The notes below the pieces were generated by a model, which was given only the letters and a program-made list of their open reading frames with translations, did no database searches and had not been told where the DNA came from. This document shows, one piece after another, positions 1-5,283 of a stretch of 6,126 nucleotides of DNA (the first letter of the stretch is position 1; each line of letters opens with the position of its first letter). Origin of the DNA: Dehalococcoidales bacterium (GTDB taxonomy: Bacteria; Chloroflexota; Dehalococcoidia; Dehalococcoidales; UBA5627); assembly GCA_012520835.1 (NCBI GenBank), contig JAAYNN010000119.1:1-6126 (forward strand), given 5' to 3'. Position numbers and translations under genes: made by a program.

Positions 1-491
1 ACGGCAAGGTGAAAATGCTGTATTTAACCGGGGATGCCGGGCTGAACGTCATCGCCAGCGGTTCCTACCATGCGGAAATTATCGACCTGCTCTGCGATAA
101 CCTGGCTGTGGTCGATAATCCTTCCAGCAAAGGCACCGGCAACGAAGTTGACCTTGAGCAGATTATGCTCTGGAACCCGGATGTTATTATCTTCAGCACC
201 AACAGTATATTCGCCACGGTGGGAGAGAATGCCGATTGGGCGGCAATCACCGCTATCGCAAACGGCGATTATTATGAAGTCCCCTATGGCCCCTATAACT
301 GGATGGGCTTCCCGCCCTCGGTGCAGCGATACCTGGGTATGATCTGGCTGTCACAGCTTCTTTACCCGGATGTTGCCCAGTACGATGTCTATGCTAAGGT
401 ATCGGAATACTTCCAGCTTTTCTATCATTGCGGTATTACACAGGAACAATATGATGATCTGGTAGCCAATTCACTGGGAAAACAAAGTTGA
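1..491 (+). CDS. ABC transporter solute-binding protein, C-terminal part (5' end outside window)
   Basis: The reading frame is open from the first complete codon (position 3) to TGA at 489-491, so this is the last ~160 residues of a longer gene; the GTG at 9 is not a real start. The protein resembles the C-terminal lobe of FecB/BtuF (TroA-like) binding proteins, which capture iron-siderophore or corrinoid ligands outside the membrane. Supporting signs are the strand-turn element LEQIMLWNPDVIIFS, a GDYYEVP segment, and an ending helix with a YPD motif. The complete protein at 686-1930 has the same landmarks (WNPDVLIV, then HPD), so the two are paralogs. Its base composition is richer in G+C than that paralog. 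Ligand, signal sequence and partner permease cannot be seen. A hairpin terminator follows. Family call is firm; specificity is unknown. Confidence 0.5.
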   Translation, partial: GKVKMLYLTGDAGLNVIASGSYHAEIIDLLCDNLAVVDNPSSKGTGNEVDLEQIMLWNPDVIIFSTNSIFATVGENADWAAITAIANGDYYEVPYGPYNWMGFPPSVQRYLGMIWLSQLLYPDVAQYDVYAKVSEYFQLFYHCGITQEQYDDLVANSLGKQS

Positions 492-497
492 TTTTAA

Positions 498-534
498 TAC
501 TGCCGGAAATTAATTCCCCCTATCAGTGGCAGTA
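498..534 (+). repeat. Inverted repeat just after the first binding-protein gene
   Basis: TACTGCC (498-504) is complementary to GGCAGTA (528-534), giving a 7-bp stem with a 23-base loop directly downstream of the stop codon. It has no T-run of its own and lies 7 bases before the stronger hairpin at 542-582, so it may be an accessory 3'-end structure. Modest evidence. Confidence 0.5.
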
Positions 535-541
535 ATCCTCT

Positions 542-586
542 ACCGCTACCGGAGCCTTGACGCCTGAGGTTTCGGTAGCGGTTTTT
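542..586 (+). terminator. Rho-independent terminator of the first binding-protein gene
   Basis: ACCGCTACCG (542-551) pairs perfectly with CGGTAGCGGT (573-582), and the stem can extend inward by a G-T and an A-T pair. A run of five T follows at 582-586. This is a standard intrinsic terminator about 50 bases after the stop codon. It separates the upstream gene from the next transcription unit. Its left arm GCTACCGGA recurs in the hairpin at 2833-2883. Confidence 0.5.
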
Positions 587-685
587 ACAGGCGTAAAACA
601 TCTCAAAGTTATTATAAAAATAAAAAATCACACCAGGTAATAATTAATATATTTAAAATAACTTAATAATGGAGAACGCATAAAT
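587..685 (+). promoter_or_regulatory. AT-rich leader and ribosome binding site of the second binding-protein gene
   Basis: This stretch is very AT-rich. It should hold the promoter, but I see no convincing -35/-10 pair: TTACAG at 585-590 and TATTAT at 610-615 are 19 bases apart and overlap the terminator tail. The ribosome binding site is GGAGA at 671-675, 10-11 bases before the ATG at 686. The RBS is supported; the promoter is a guess. Confidence 0.5.
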
Positions 686-1930
686 ATGTCAAAAAACAAG
701 AAAAACGAAATTACAAATATAGAGAAATTTTCAAGGCGCGATTTTCTGAAAACGGGAGGGGCGGCATTAATCTCAACAATTATGTTAAGCCCATTGATGG
801 CCTGTTCCGAGAAGTTAACAACAATTACAGCAACAACAACCAAGACGACGACGAAAGTTGCTACCGAAACAGCGATAAACACCGTTACCGAACATACCAC
901 TAAAAATTTGACTGAAACAGCAATTAAAACAGTGGCAACAACAATTACAGAAACCCTGACCGAAACACCGACCACTAAATTAGTTATTGATATGGCCGGG
1001 AATATGGTATATGTTCCGGTCGATGCCCAGAGAATTGCTTTCCCCTGGGCAAATCAATATGAAATCATGATGATGGCAGGAATTACAGACAAATGTGTAG
1101 CTATCCATCCCAATTTAAAGAAATATGTCTGGCTGGTTAAATATACTCCGGAGATATTGGATAAATGTACCCCATTCAGCGGAGTCGATGTAGATATCGA
1201 ATTGTTGCTTACAACCAATCCCGACCTGGTATTTGCACTGGAAACTTTTACTGAAACCATAGCCAAATGCAATAAGGTAGGATTGCCTGTAGTAATTTTA
1301 TCCAGGCCTTCAACGATACAGAAGATTCGCAATAATGCAGCATTAATCGCTAAAGTGCTCGGCGGAGAAGCCGAAACCCTGATACAGCGTTATGATACTT
1401 ATGTGACTGAAAAACTGGCTATGATTAATTCAGCACTGGCTGATCTGACCGATGATGAAAAACCTACCGTAGCATGTATCATATTAGATAGGGCTTGCAG
1501 AGTCAGCGGAACGAATACAATTATGGACGAATGGATTGGCATCGCCGGCGGAAAAAACATCGCGCAGGAATTTTCAGGATACAAGGAAGTCAATGCAGAG
1601 CAATTATTAGTGTGGAACCCGGATGTACTGATTGTTCCATCGAACAAATGGAAAAAAGATATTATGACTGGTGCTGAATACGCCGGTTTAGCAGCGGTAC
1701 AAAACGATAAAGTCTTTATTAATCCTCATGGATTTTTTGACTGGCAATACACAGCACCGACTGTGGCTCTGCAAATACAATGGGCTGCCCAGATATTACA
1801 TCCCGACCTCCTGGCAAATATCGATATCAGGCAGGAAATCAAATATTATCATGAAACTCTGCTGGGTGTTGACCTGTCAGACGAAGATATAGAAACCATT
1901 CTCTTCCCTGAGGTATATGGAGCTACTTAA
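686..1930 (+). CDS. Tat-exported lipoprotein, ABC transporter solute-binding protein (iron-siderophore/corrinoid type)
   Basis: The 414-residue protein begins with a twin-arginine signal (SRRDFLK, residues 16-22), a hydrophobic stretch and a lipobox LMAC with Cys40. It should therefore be exported folded and lipid-anchored outside the membrane. Residues 45-97 form a linker in which about half the residues are Thr. The binding domain starts near residue 98 (LVIDMAGNMVYVP, the usual first strand of FecB/BtuF-type proteins). It continues through VDIELLLTTNPDLVFA (first lobe), a long connecting helix around 215-250, and EQLLVWNPDVLIVPS (second lobe). Such proteins deliver chelated iron or cobamide to a permease/ATPase pair, not present here. 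The start is fixed by GGAGA upstream and the well-placed Tat motif. The methyltransferase gene follows after 16 bases, implying an operon. Base composition is AT-richer than the flanking genes. Fold is certain; ligand is unknown. Confidence 0.5.
   Translation: MSKNKKNEITNIEKFSRRDFLKTGGAALISTIMLSPLMACSEKLTTITATTTKTTTKVATETAINTVTEHTTKNLTETAIKTVATTITETLTETPTTKLVIDMAGNMVYVPVDAQRIAFPWANQYEIMMMAGITDKCVAIHPNLKKYVWLVKYTPEILDKCTPFSGVDVDIELLLTTNPDLVFALETFTETIAKCNKVGLPVVILSRPSTIQKIRNNAALIAKVLGGEAETLIQRYDTYVTEKLAMINSALADLTDDEKPTVACIILDRACRVSGTNTIMDEWIGIAGGKNIAQEFSGYKEVNAEQLLVWNPDVLIVPSNKWKKDIMTGAEYAGLAAVQNDKVFINPHGFFDWQYTAPTVALQIQWAAQILHPDLLANIDIRQEIKYYHETLLGVDLSDEDIETILFPEVYGAT
817..950 (+). repeat. Internal repeats in the DNA coding for the Thr-rich linker
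   Basis: The 14-mer AACAACAATTACAG occurs at 817-830 and again at 937-950, exactly 120 bases (40 codons) apart. The peptide ETAI(N/K)TV also occurs twice, at residues 61-67 and 77-83. The linker therefore looks as if it grew by repeat expansion of ACA/ACC-rich codons. Such tracts can change length between strains. Confidence 0.5.
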
Positions 1931-1946
1931 CTGCCGGAGCAAATGA

Positions 1947-2726
1947 ATGAATAATATCATAGGGGTTTCCCGGTGGGATAATGCAGCCGGTAAACTGAAA
2001 CACTGGATGGGCAACGATGATTACTTTGAACAGTTCGTCAAAAAGATAAAAATCAGACCTTCATGGACTGTTCTCGATATTGGCTGCGGCCCCGGTGACA
2101 TTTCCATCTGGGCAGCTAAAAGAGCAAAGCATGTAACATCGCTGGACCATTCCGGGAAAATGCTGCATTTTTTAAAAGAAAACATATCCGCGGAAGGATT
2201 GCATAATATATCATGTGTTCAGTGCCCGTGGGACAATGAAAAAGCCGACGAAATCGAAATGCATGATGTAGTAATCGCATCCCGCTCTATCGGTTCTATG
2301 GTAAATAAAAAAGAGGTACTGCACCGGATAGACAATCATGCCAGGCGATACGTTTATATTACCATCGGAATTAAAATTGAAACGCCAATAACACAATCGA
2401 TACAGAAAATACTGGGGAATGAAAAGGGTAAATCATCCCGGTTTATATCTGTATACAACTATTTATATAAAACAGGTATCCGGGCAAAAGTAGATTATAT
2501 TTATGGACGCAGTAAATTCAGAGATATTAATGATGTTATCGAACAGCGCGTGTGGGCCAGAAAAAAGTTAACGCCTCTTCAGGAAAAGTTGCTTTTTAAT
2601 CTTTTTAGCGAAAACATGATAAAAAGGAAAGACGGCTTAATTTCATTCCCGTATGATGATTTATGCTGGGCTCTCATAAGCTGGCAGAAGCCCGCTGGTT
2701 CTAAATATTATTATTCACTCAAATAA
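1947..2726 (+). CDS. Class I SAM-dependent methyltransferase
   Basis: The 259-residue protein has a Rossmann-type methyltransferase core. Motif I is VLDIGCGPG (residues 42-50). The acidic residue closing strand 2 is Asp67 in VTSLDHSGKML, which would hold the SAM ribose. A motif IV-like strand is MHDVVIASRSIGSM (105-118). The last ~110 residues, rich in Lys, Arg and Tyr, probably form the substrate-binding part; I do not recognise a substrate class. There is no signal peptide, so it is cytoplasmic. The start is the ATG at 1947, with GGAG at 1936-1939 seven bases upstream; the nearby ATG at 1943 runs into a stop after three codons. The 16-base gap from the binding-protein gene implies co-transcription. 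A role in modifying or making the ligand, or in corrinoid-linked chemistry, is only inference from that pairing. Confidence 0.5.
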   Translation: MNNIIGVSRWDNAAGKLKHWMGNDDYFEQFVKKIKIRPSWTVLDIGCGPGDISIWAAKRAKHVTSLDHSGKMLHFLKENISAEGLHNISCVQCPWDNEKADEIEMHDVVIASRSIGSMVNKKEVLHRIDNHARRYVYITIGIKIETPITQSIQKILGNEKGKSSRFISVYNYLYKTGIRAKVDYIYGRSKFRDINDVIEQRVWARKKLTPLQEKLLFNLFSENMIKRKDGLISFPYDDLCWALISWQKPAGSKYYYSLK

Positions 2727-2745
2727 AATAGTACCATACGCTATG

Positions 2746-2775
2746 TTGACATCAATATACTGACAGTGATATACT
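2746..2775 (+). promoter_or_regulatory. Strong sigma-70-type promoter of candidate small RNA 1
   Basis: TTGACA (2746-2751) is followed by an 18-base spacer and TATACT (2770-2775), with an extended -10 TGA at 2767-2769. Transcription would start near 2782. No reading frame with a ribosome binding site follows. The first 18 bases match the promoter at 2928 at 14 positions (pattern TTGACAT-N2-ATAT-N2-TGA). Confidence 0.5.
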
Positions 2776-2781
2776 GCTCTT

Positions 2782-2887
2782 GTAATAAAGATTATAGATA
2801 CAGGTATTTTTCTTTTTTCAATCCATCCTAATTATGGCTACCGGAATGAATGCCTGAAGCTGGCAGGAACTCCGGTAGCTGTATTTT
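2782..2887 (+). ncRNA. Candidate small RNA 1 (about 105 nt)
   Basis: Between the promoter at 2746-2775 and the hairpin at 2833-2883 lies a short non-coding stretch with a pyrimidine tract TTTTTCTTTTTTCAAT (2807-2822), then a 10-base gap, then the hairpin. Candidate RNA 2 at 2963 repeats the same order and the same 10-base gap. I match it to no known RNA family. The ends are inferred from promoter and hairpin only. It could instead be a leader or 3' element of the upstream operon, though a consensus promoter placed after the methyltransferase stop argues for an independent transcript. Confidence 0.5.
2833..2887 (+). terminator. Compound hairpin ending candidate small RNA 1
   Basis: GCTACCGGA (2837-2845) pairs with TCCGGTAGC (2871-2879). 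The stem extends outward through two G-T pairs and two A-T pairs to 2833/2883. Inside it TGCC (2851-2854) pairs with GGCA (2862-2865), giving a second stem above an internal loop. The following TATTTT tail is a weak terminator signature. The outer arms resemble the terminator at 542-586. Confidence 0.5.
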
Positions 2888-2927
2888 AAGCAGATAATAT
2901 TTAATGAAAAATTGGCAGTGCGATATA

Positions 2928-2956
2928 TTGACATTGATATTTTGATATGCTATAAT
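2928..2956 (+). promoter_or_regulatory. Perfect-consensus promoter of candidate small RNA 2
   Basis: TTGACA (2928-2933), a 17-base spacer and TATAAT (2951-2956) match the housekeeping consensus at every position, with an extended -10 TGC at 2948-2950. The start site would be near 2963. It is the best promoter in the window and no protein gene on this strand follows until 3784, beyond the hairpin at 3022-3066. Confidence 0.5.
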
Positions 2957-2962
2957 ACGGTC

Positions 2963-3070
2963 GAAATAGATAGGGTTGAGTTATAAGTTAGTTTCTTTTT
3001 CTTTTTTCAATTATTTTTCTGCAATAATCGGAATCACCGGAGGGTCGGGGGTGGTTCCGATTATTGTTTC
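2963..3070 (+). ncRNA. Candidate small RNA 2 (about 105 nt)
   Basis: Downstream of the perfect promoter is an A/G-rich 5' segment, a pyrimidine tract TTTCTTTTTCTTTTTTCAAT (2992-3011), a 10-base gap and a long G+C-rich hairpin (3022-3066). No start codon has a ribosome binding site and a usable frame. Architecture and length match candidate RNA 1, so they look like a tandem pair. The U-rich tract would be single-stranded and could pair with A/G-rich messages or bind a protein. No family recognised; ends are estimates. Confidence 0.5.
3022..3070 (+). terminator. Long hairpin ending candidate small RNA 2
   Basis: CAATAATCGGAATCACC (3022-3038) pairs over all 17 positions with GGTGGTTCCGATTATTG (3050-3066), with one G-T wobble. 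The 11-base loop is G-rich (3039-3049). Only a short TTTC follows, so it may be a terminator or a stable structural end. It is the most stable-looking stem in the window. Confidence 0.5.
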
Positions 3071-3217
3071 TTATGCCAATCATCCGATAGTAAATCATGG
3101 GGGTTTCCCCTATCTTTAACCGCCCGAAAACTCATGTAATCATGCCAATCCGTTTTCATTCGTTTTCCGATACTACAGTGCAGGACAAATTACCGAGGAC
3201 AAATCATTTAATATAGC
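3071..3217. other. Non-coding spacer between small-RNA locus and DUF4491 gene
   Basis: I see no gene here. Two small structures are present: a short hairpin at 3097-3113 (GGGGG, TTT loop, CCCC, with flanking A-T pairs), and a 9-base direct repeat AGGACAAAT at 3182-3190 and 3196-3204. The hairpin lies about 105 bases past the stop of the minus-strand DUF4491 gene and could help end its transcript, but it lacks a T-run. Confidence 0.5.
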
Positions 3218-3511
3218 TTAACTACCGCTCTTCTTTTTCGGATTAGCCGGGAACCAGCCCTTTTTAACCCTTTCTTCCTGCTTGATAATTTCATGAATGC
3301 TCCACAGGCAGGCAAATCCGGCTACAGCCACGATAGCCGAAATCATAAAACTATCGATAAAAAGCGACCAGGCTATCAGGCCGATGCCGGCTAAAAGAAA
3401 CGCAGGCCATATTTTTTTACCGATGTAATACTCCGATTTAATCACCAGCGGATGAAACAATCCGATTATTGCAAAAGATGCAATCCCGATGATGATACCC
3501 TCATAATTCAT
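3218..3511 (-). CDS. DUF4491 family small membrane protein
   Basis: The 97-residue protein matches my recollection of DUF4491: MNYEGIIIG at the start, HPLVIKSEYYIGKK (20-33) after the first helix, and a C-terminal RVKKGWFPANP motif (81-91). Three membrane helices are visible at about 5-24, 34-52 and 55-75, with a basic tail ending in KKKSGS. The function of the family is unknown to me. I place the start at the ATG whose first base is 3511, not at the upstream ATG at 3556. The family begins with MNYEG, and a strong site (GGGGAGG in the complement, around 3522-3528) precedes it by 10 bases. It is transcribed divergently from the MarR gene, so they may share control. Family call is confident. 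Confidence 0.5.
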   Translation of the reverse strand: MNYEGIIIGIASFAIIGLFHPLVIKSEYYIGKKIWPAFLLAGIGLIAWSLFIDSFMISAIVAVAGFACLWSIHEIIKQEERVKKGWFPANPKKKSGS

Positions 3512-3545
3512 ATGAGATATTCCTCCCCCTGCCGATATTATGCAC

Positions 3546-3574
3546 AGTATAATCAATCGAACGAAAAAATTAAA
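3546..3574 (-). promoter_or_regulatory. Possible promoter of the DUF4491 gene
   Basis: On the minus strand TATACT (complement of 3546-3551) is a good -10 box about 35 bases before the start codon. The matching -35 position (3569-3574, TTTAAT) is poor. Tentative. Confidence 0.5.
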
Positions 3575-3595
3575 TATAAAAGTGTTATTCGATTG
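3554..3595. promoter_or_regulatory. Inverted repeat in the divergent DUF4491-MarR region
   Basis: CAATCGAA (3554-3561) and TTCGATTG (3588-3595) form perfect 8-bp arms around a 26-base, very AT-rich spacer. It lies just upstream of the possible DUF4491 promoter. Spacing suits two sites for a dimeric regulator better than a terminator. Candidate MarR operator, unproven. Confidence 0.5.
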
Positions 3596-3623
3596 TGGTG
3601 TCTGAAGAATAGTATTTAAACGT

Positions 3624-3638
3624 AATCAACAGTTGATT
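3624..3638. promoter_or_regulatory. Perfect palindrome, candidate MarR operator
   Basis: AATCAACAGTTGATT is a perfect 7-bp inverted repeat around a single central A. MarR dimers commonly bind short palindromes of this size in the region between divergent genes. Its ACAGTT core recurs in the MarR promoter. A direct repeat GAATAGTA flanks it at 3607-3614 and 3652-3659. Confidence 0.5.
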
Positions 3639-3684
3639 GGACGCTATTTCCGAATAGTACTAATATAAATAACCGGATTGCCTA

Positions 3685-3715
3685 TTGACAACACAGTTCC
3701 CATCTTATAAACTGT
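3685..3715 (+). promoter_or_regulatory. Probable MarR-degV promoter with overlapping inverted repeat
   Basis: TTGACA (3685-3690) is a perfect -35. The -10 is either TATAAA (3706-3711, 15-base spacer) or TAAACT (3708-3713, 17-base spacer). ACAGTT (3693-3698) and AACTGT (3710-3715) form an inverted repeat that spans the spacer and -10, where a bound repressor would block polymerase. Likely autoregulation site. Confidence 0.5.
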
Positions 3716-3783
3716 TACTGTACCATTAACTATTTATATCCCCTTTATCCTTCCGATACGACCTGATAACAGGCAAAGAAGGC

Positions 3784-4266
3784 ATGAATAAAACAGAACT
3801 GATACAGAAAGCCGTCAGTTTCCAGAAGGAAATCAACCGCCTGATAATGGGGTACAGGACTGAAAAATGGCTGTCCCTGAATATCACGATTACTCAACTC
3901 AAGAGTTTAATCTATATCAATAATAAGGGCAGAGCCACTTTCAAGGAACTGGCCCGGGCGCTGAATGTCTCCCCTCCCGTAGTAACCGGAATAGTGGACA
4001 GATTGGCATCACAGGATATCATCAGCCGCATTAAAGGCATCAAAGACCGCCGCATACAATGGCTGACCATCACCGAAAAGGGCAAACAGCTATTAAACGA
4101 TATCAGGCAGGATAATACCGCTGAAATGATTAAAATGCTTGAGGTTTTAAGCGAAGAAGATATTGCGGCGCTGGTAAAGGGTTTCAGCGCCCTCATGAAA
4201 ACAGCGGAAAATAATCTTATCGGCAAGGGAAAAATACATGTTGCAACAAACAGCCAGGATACCTGA
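3784..4266 (+). CDS. MarR family transcriptional regulator
   Basis: The 160-residue protein has the MarR plan: N-terminal dimerisation helix (about 3-25), winged helix-turn-helix and C-terminal dimerisation helices (110-145). FKELARALNVSPPVVTGIVDRL (53-74) contains the helix-turn-helix with the recognition helix near 63-74. DRRIQWLTITEKGK (88-101) is the wing, with the typical Asp-Arg-Arg. It should act as a cytoplasmic DNA-binding dimer, usually a repressor released by a small ligand. The ribosome binding site is poor: AGAAGG at 3777-3782 is only one base from the ATG. The start is therefore chosen by domain fit, and expression may be low. Palindromes upstream (3554-3595, 3624-3638, 3693-3715) suggest autoregulation and control of the divergent gene. 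The degV gene follows after 50 bases, so lipid sensing is a reasonable but unproven idea. Confidence 0.5.
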   Translation: MNKTELIQKAVSFQKEINRLIMGYRTEKWLSLNITITQLKSLIYINNKGRATFKELARALNVSPPVVTGIVDRLASQDIISRIKGIKDRRIQWLTITEKGKQLLNDIRQDNTAEMIKMLEVLSEEDIAALVKGFSALMKTAENNLIGKGKIHVATNSQDT

Positions 4267-4316
4267 TTACCATGGTATTGAATATCAACCGGTAATAAAA
4301 TATAGCGAGGTAAAAA

Positions 4317-5171
4317 ATGGCAGTAAAAATTGTAACCGACAGCAGCGCAGATATTCCGCCGCAGCTACTAAAAGAACTGGACATCACCGTCGTTCCCCTC
4401 TATGTCAGGTTCGGCAACGATGTTTATCGAGATAAAGTTGATATTAGCGATGAGGAGTTTTACAAAAAGCTGGTTAGCGGTGAAACTTTCCCCGCCACCT
4501 CCCAACCCACCCCGCTGGACTTCAAGCAGGTTTATGAAGAACTGGCAAAAGATGCCGACGGCATAGTTTCAGTGCATCTGTCCTCAAAATTGAGCGGCAC
4601 GATTCCCTCGGCGCTGCAGGCCCGTGAATCCATGCCGGCTTCATGCCCTATCGAGATAGTCGACTCGCTGGCGATTAACGGCGGACTGGCTATAGTTTGC
4701 CTCGAAGCTGCCAGAGCTGCCAAAAAAGGCGCTGCATTCGAAGAAGTGGCCAGGATTGCCAAGGAAGCTGTTCACAATATCCATTTCATGGTTATCTTCG
4801 ATACGCTGAAATACCTCGCCAAAGGCGGGCGCATCGGCAAGGCTAAAGGACTGATGGGGGCCATGCTGAATATCAAACCGCTTATCGGCTTGAAAGACGG
4901 CGAAGTCATTCCTCTGGGGAAAGCGCGCAGTTACTCCAGGGGCATGGAGCAGCAATACGAGTTCGTAGAGAAGGCTATCAAAGAAGGCGAGGTTAAAGAA
5001 CTCTGCATTTTGTACAATACCAGCAAGGATAAAGCCGATGCCCTGGCCGAGCGCATCGCTCCCCTTTACCCGCGCAACAAGATACTCTTCGCAGAAATCG
5101 GCCCGATACTGGGCACTCACGGCGGCCCGAATATGCTGGGGGTATGCCTGCTTGGCAAATTAACCAAATAG
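4317..5171 (+). CDS. DegV family fatty-acid-binding protein (FakB-like)
   Basis: At 284 residues this is a full-length DegV protein. Family landmarks in order: VTDSSAD (6-12), FPATSQPTP (58-66), HLSSKLSGT (87-95), FDTLKYLAKGGRIGK (161-175) and GPILGTHGGPNMLGV (262-276). DegV/FakB proteins bind one fatty acid in a cleft. With the kinase FakA, they present it for phosphorylation so that host or environmental fatty acids enter phospholipid synthesis. Thr61/Ser62 and His268 lie where known members hold the carboxylate. No FakA gene is in the window. GAGG at 4307-4310 is six bases before the ATG. The gene is richer in G+C than the 686-2726 operon and probably shares the MarR transcript. A convergent gene lies downstream beyond a shared hairpin. 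Family is certain; the bound lipid is unknown. Confidence 0.5.
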   Translation: MAVKIVTDSSADIPPQLLKELDITVVPLYVRFGNDVYRDKVDISDEEFYKKLVSGETFPATSQPTPLDFKQVYEELAKDADGIVSVHLSSKLSGTIPSALQARESMPASCPIEIVDSLAINGGLAIVCLEAARAAKKGAAFEEVARIAKEAVHNIHFMVIFDTLKYLAKGGRIGKAKGLMGAMLNIKPLIGLKDGEVIPLGKARSYSRGMEQQYEFVEKAIKEGEVKELCILYNTSKDKADALAERIAPLYPRNKILFAEIGPILGTHGGPNMLGVCLLGKLTK

Positions 5172-5196
5172 CGGATGGCATTAAACCCGGCATCCG
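5172..5196 (+). repeat. Small hairpin at the end of degV
   Basis: CGGATG (5172-5177) pairs with CATCCG (5191-5196) immediately after the TAG stop. There is no T-run, so it is more likely a message 3'-end structure than the main terminator. Confidence 0.5.
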
Positions 5197-5238
5197 ATGA
5201 TAGCTGAAAACAGATTGAATTGAATATAATAACAACAA

Positions 5239-5267
5239 TACCCCCTGCCCTGATAAGGCCGGGGGTA
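5239..5267. terminator. Probable bidirectional terminator between degV and the zincin gene
   Basis: TACCCCC (5239-5245) pairs with GGGGGTA (5261-5267). After one mismatch, GCC (5247-5249) pairs with GGC (5257-5259), leaving a 7-base loop. On the minus strand the hairpin is followed by ATTGTTGTTATTATATTC, which is T-rich; on the plus strand the tail is weak. Position between convergent genes fits a shared terminator. Confidence 0.5.
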
Positions 5268-5283
5268 GCTATTTGCAATAACG

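Noticed and set aside
628..975. 115-codon minus-strand frame rich in Val
   Set aside because: It is the antisense of the Thr-rich linker (ACA/ACC read as TGT/GGT/GTT), with no ribosome binding site.
2904..2945. 14-codon frame starting ATGAAAAATTGG in the small-RNA locus
   Set aside because: No ribosome binding site, and it runs across the perfect promoter at 2928-2956.
3022..3066. Hairpin considered as part of a metabolite riboswitch
   Set aside because: No coding gene on the same strand follows closely and I recognise no riboswitch core sequence.
3182..3204. Direct repeat AGGACAAAT x2 considered as the start of a CRISPR or iteron array
   Set aside because: Only two 9-base copies, 14 bases apart, with no further units and no associated genes.
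3512..3556. Upstream ATG giving DUF4491 a 15-residue N-terminal extension
   Set aside because: The extension would place the strong ribosome binding site and possible -10 box inside the gene; the family begins at MNYEG.
4238..4435. 65-codon plus-strand frame overlapping the end of MarR and the start of degV
   Set aside because: It overlaps two real genes in another frame and has no domain or ribosome binding site.
4641..5120. 159-codon open frame on the minus strand inside degV
   Set aside because: It lies wholly within a full-length DegV gene with all family motifs; its product has no recognisable domain. Shadow frame in G+C-rich coding DNA.
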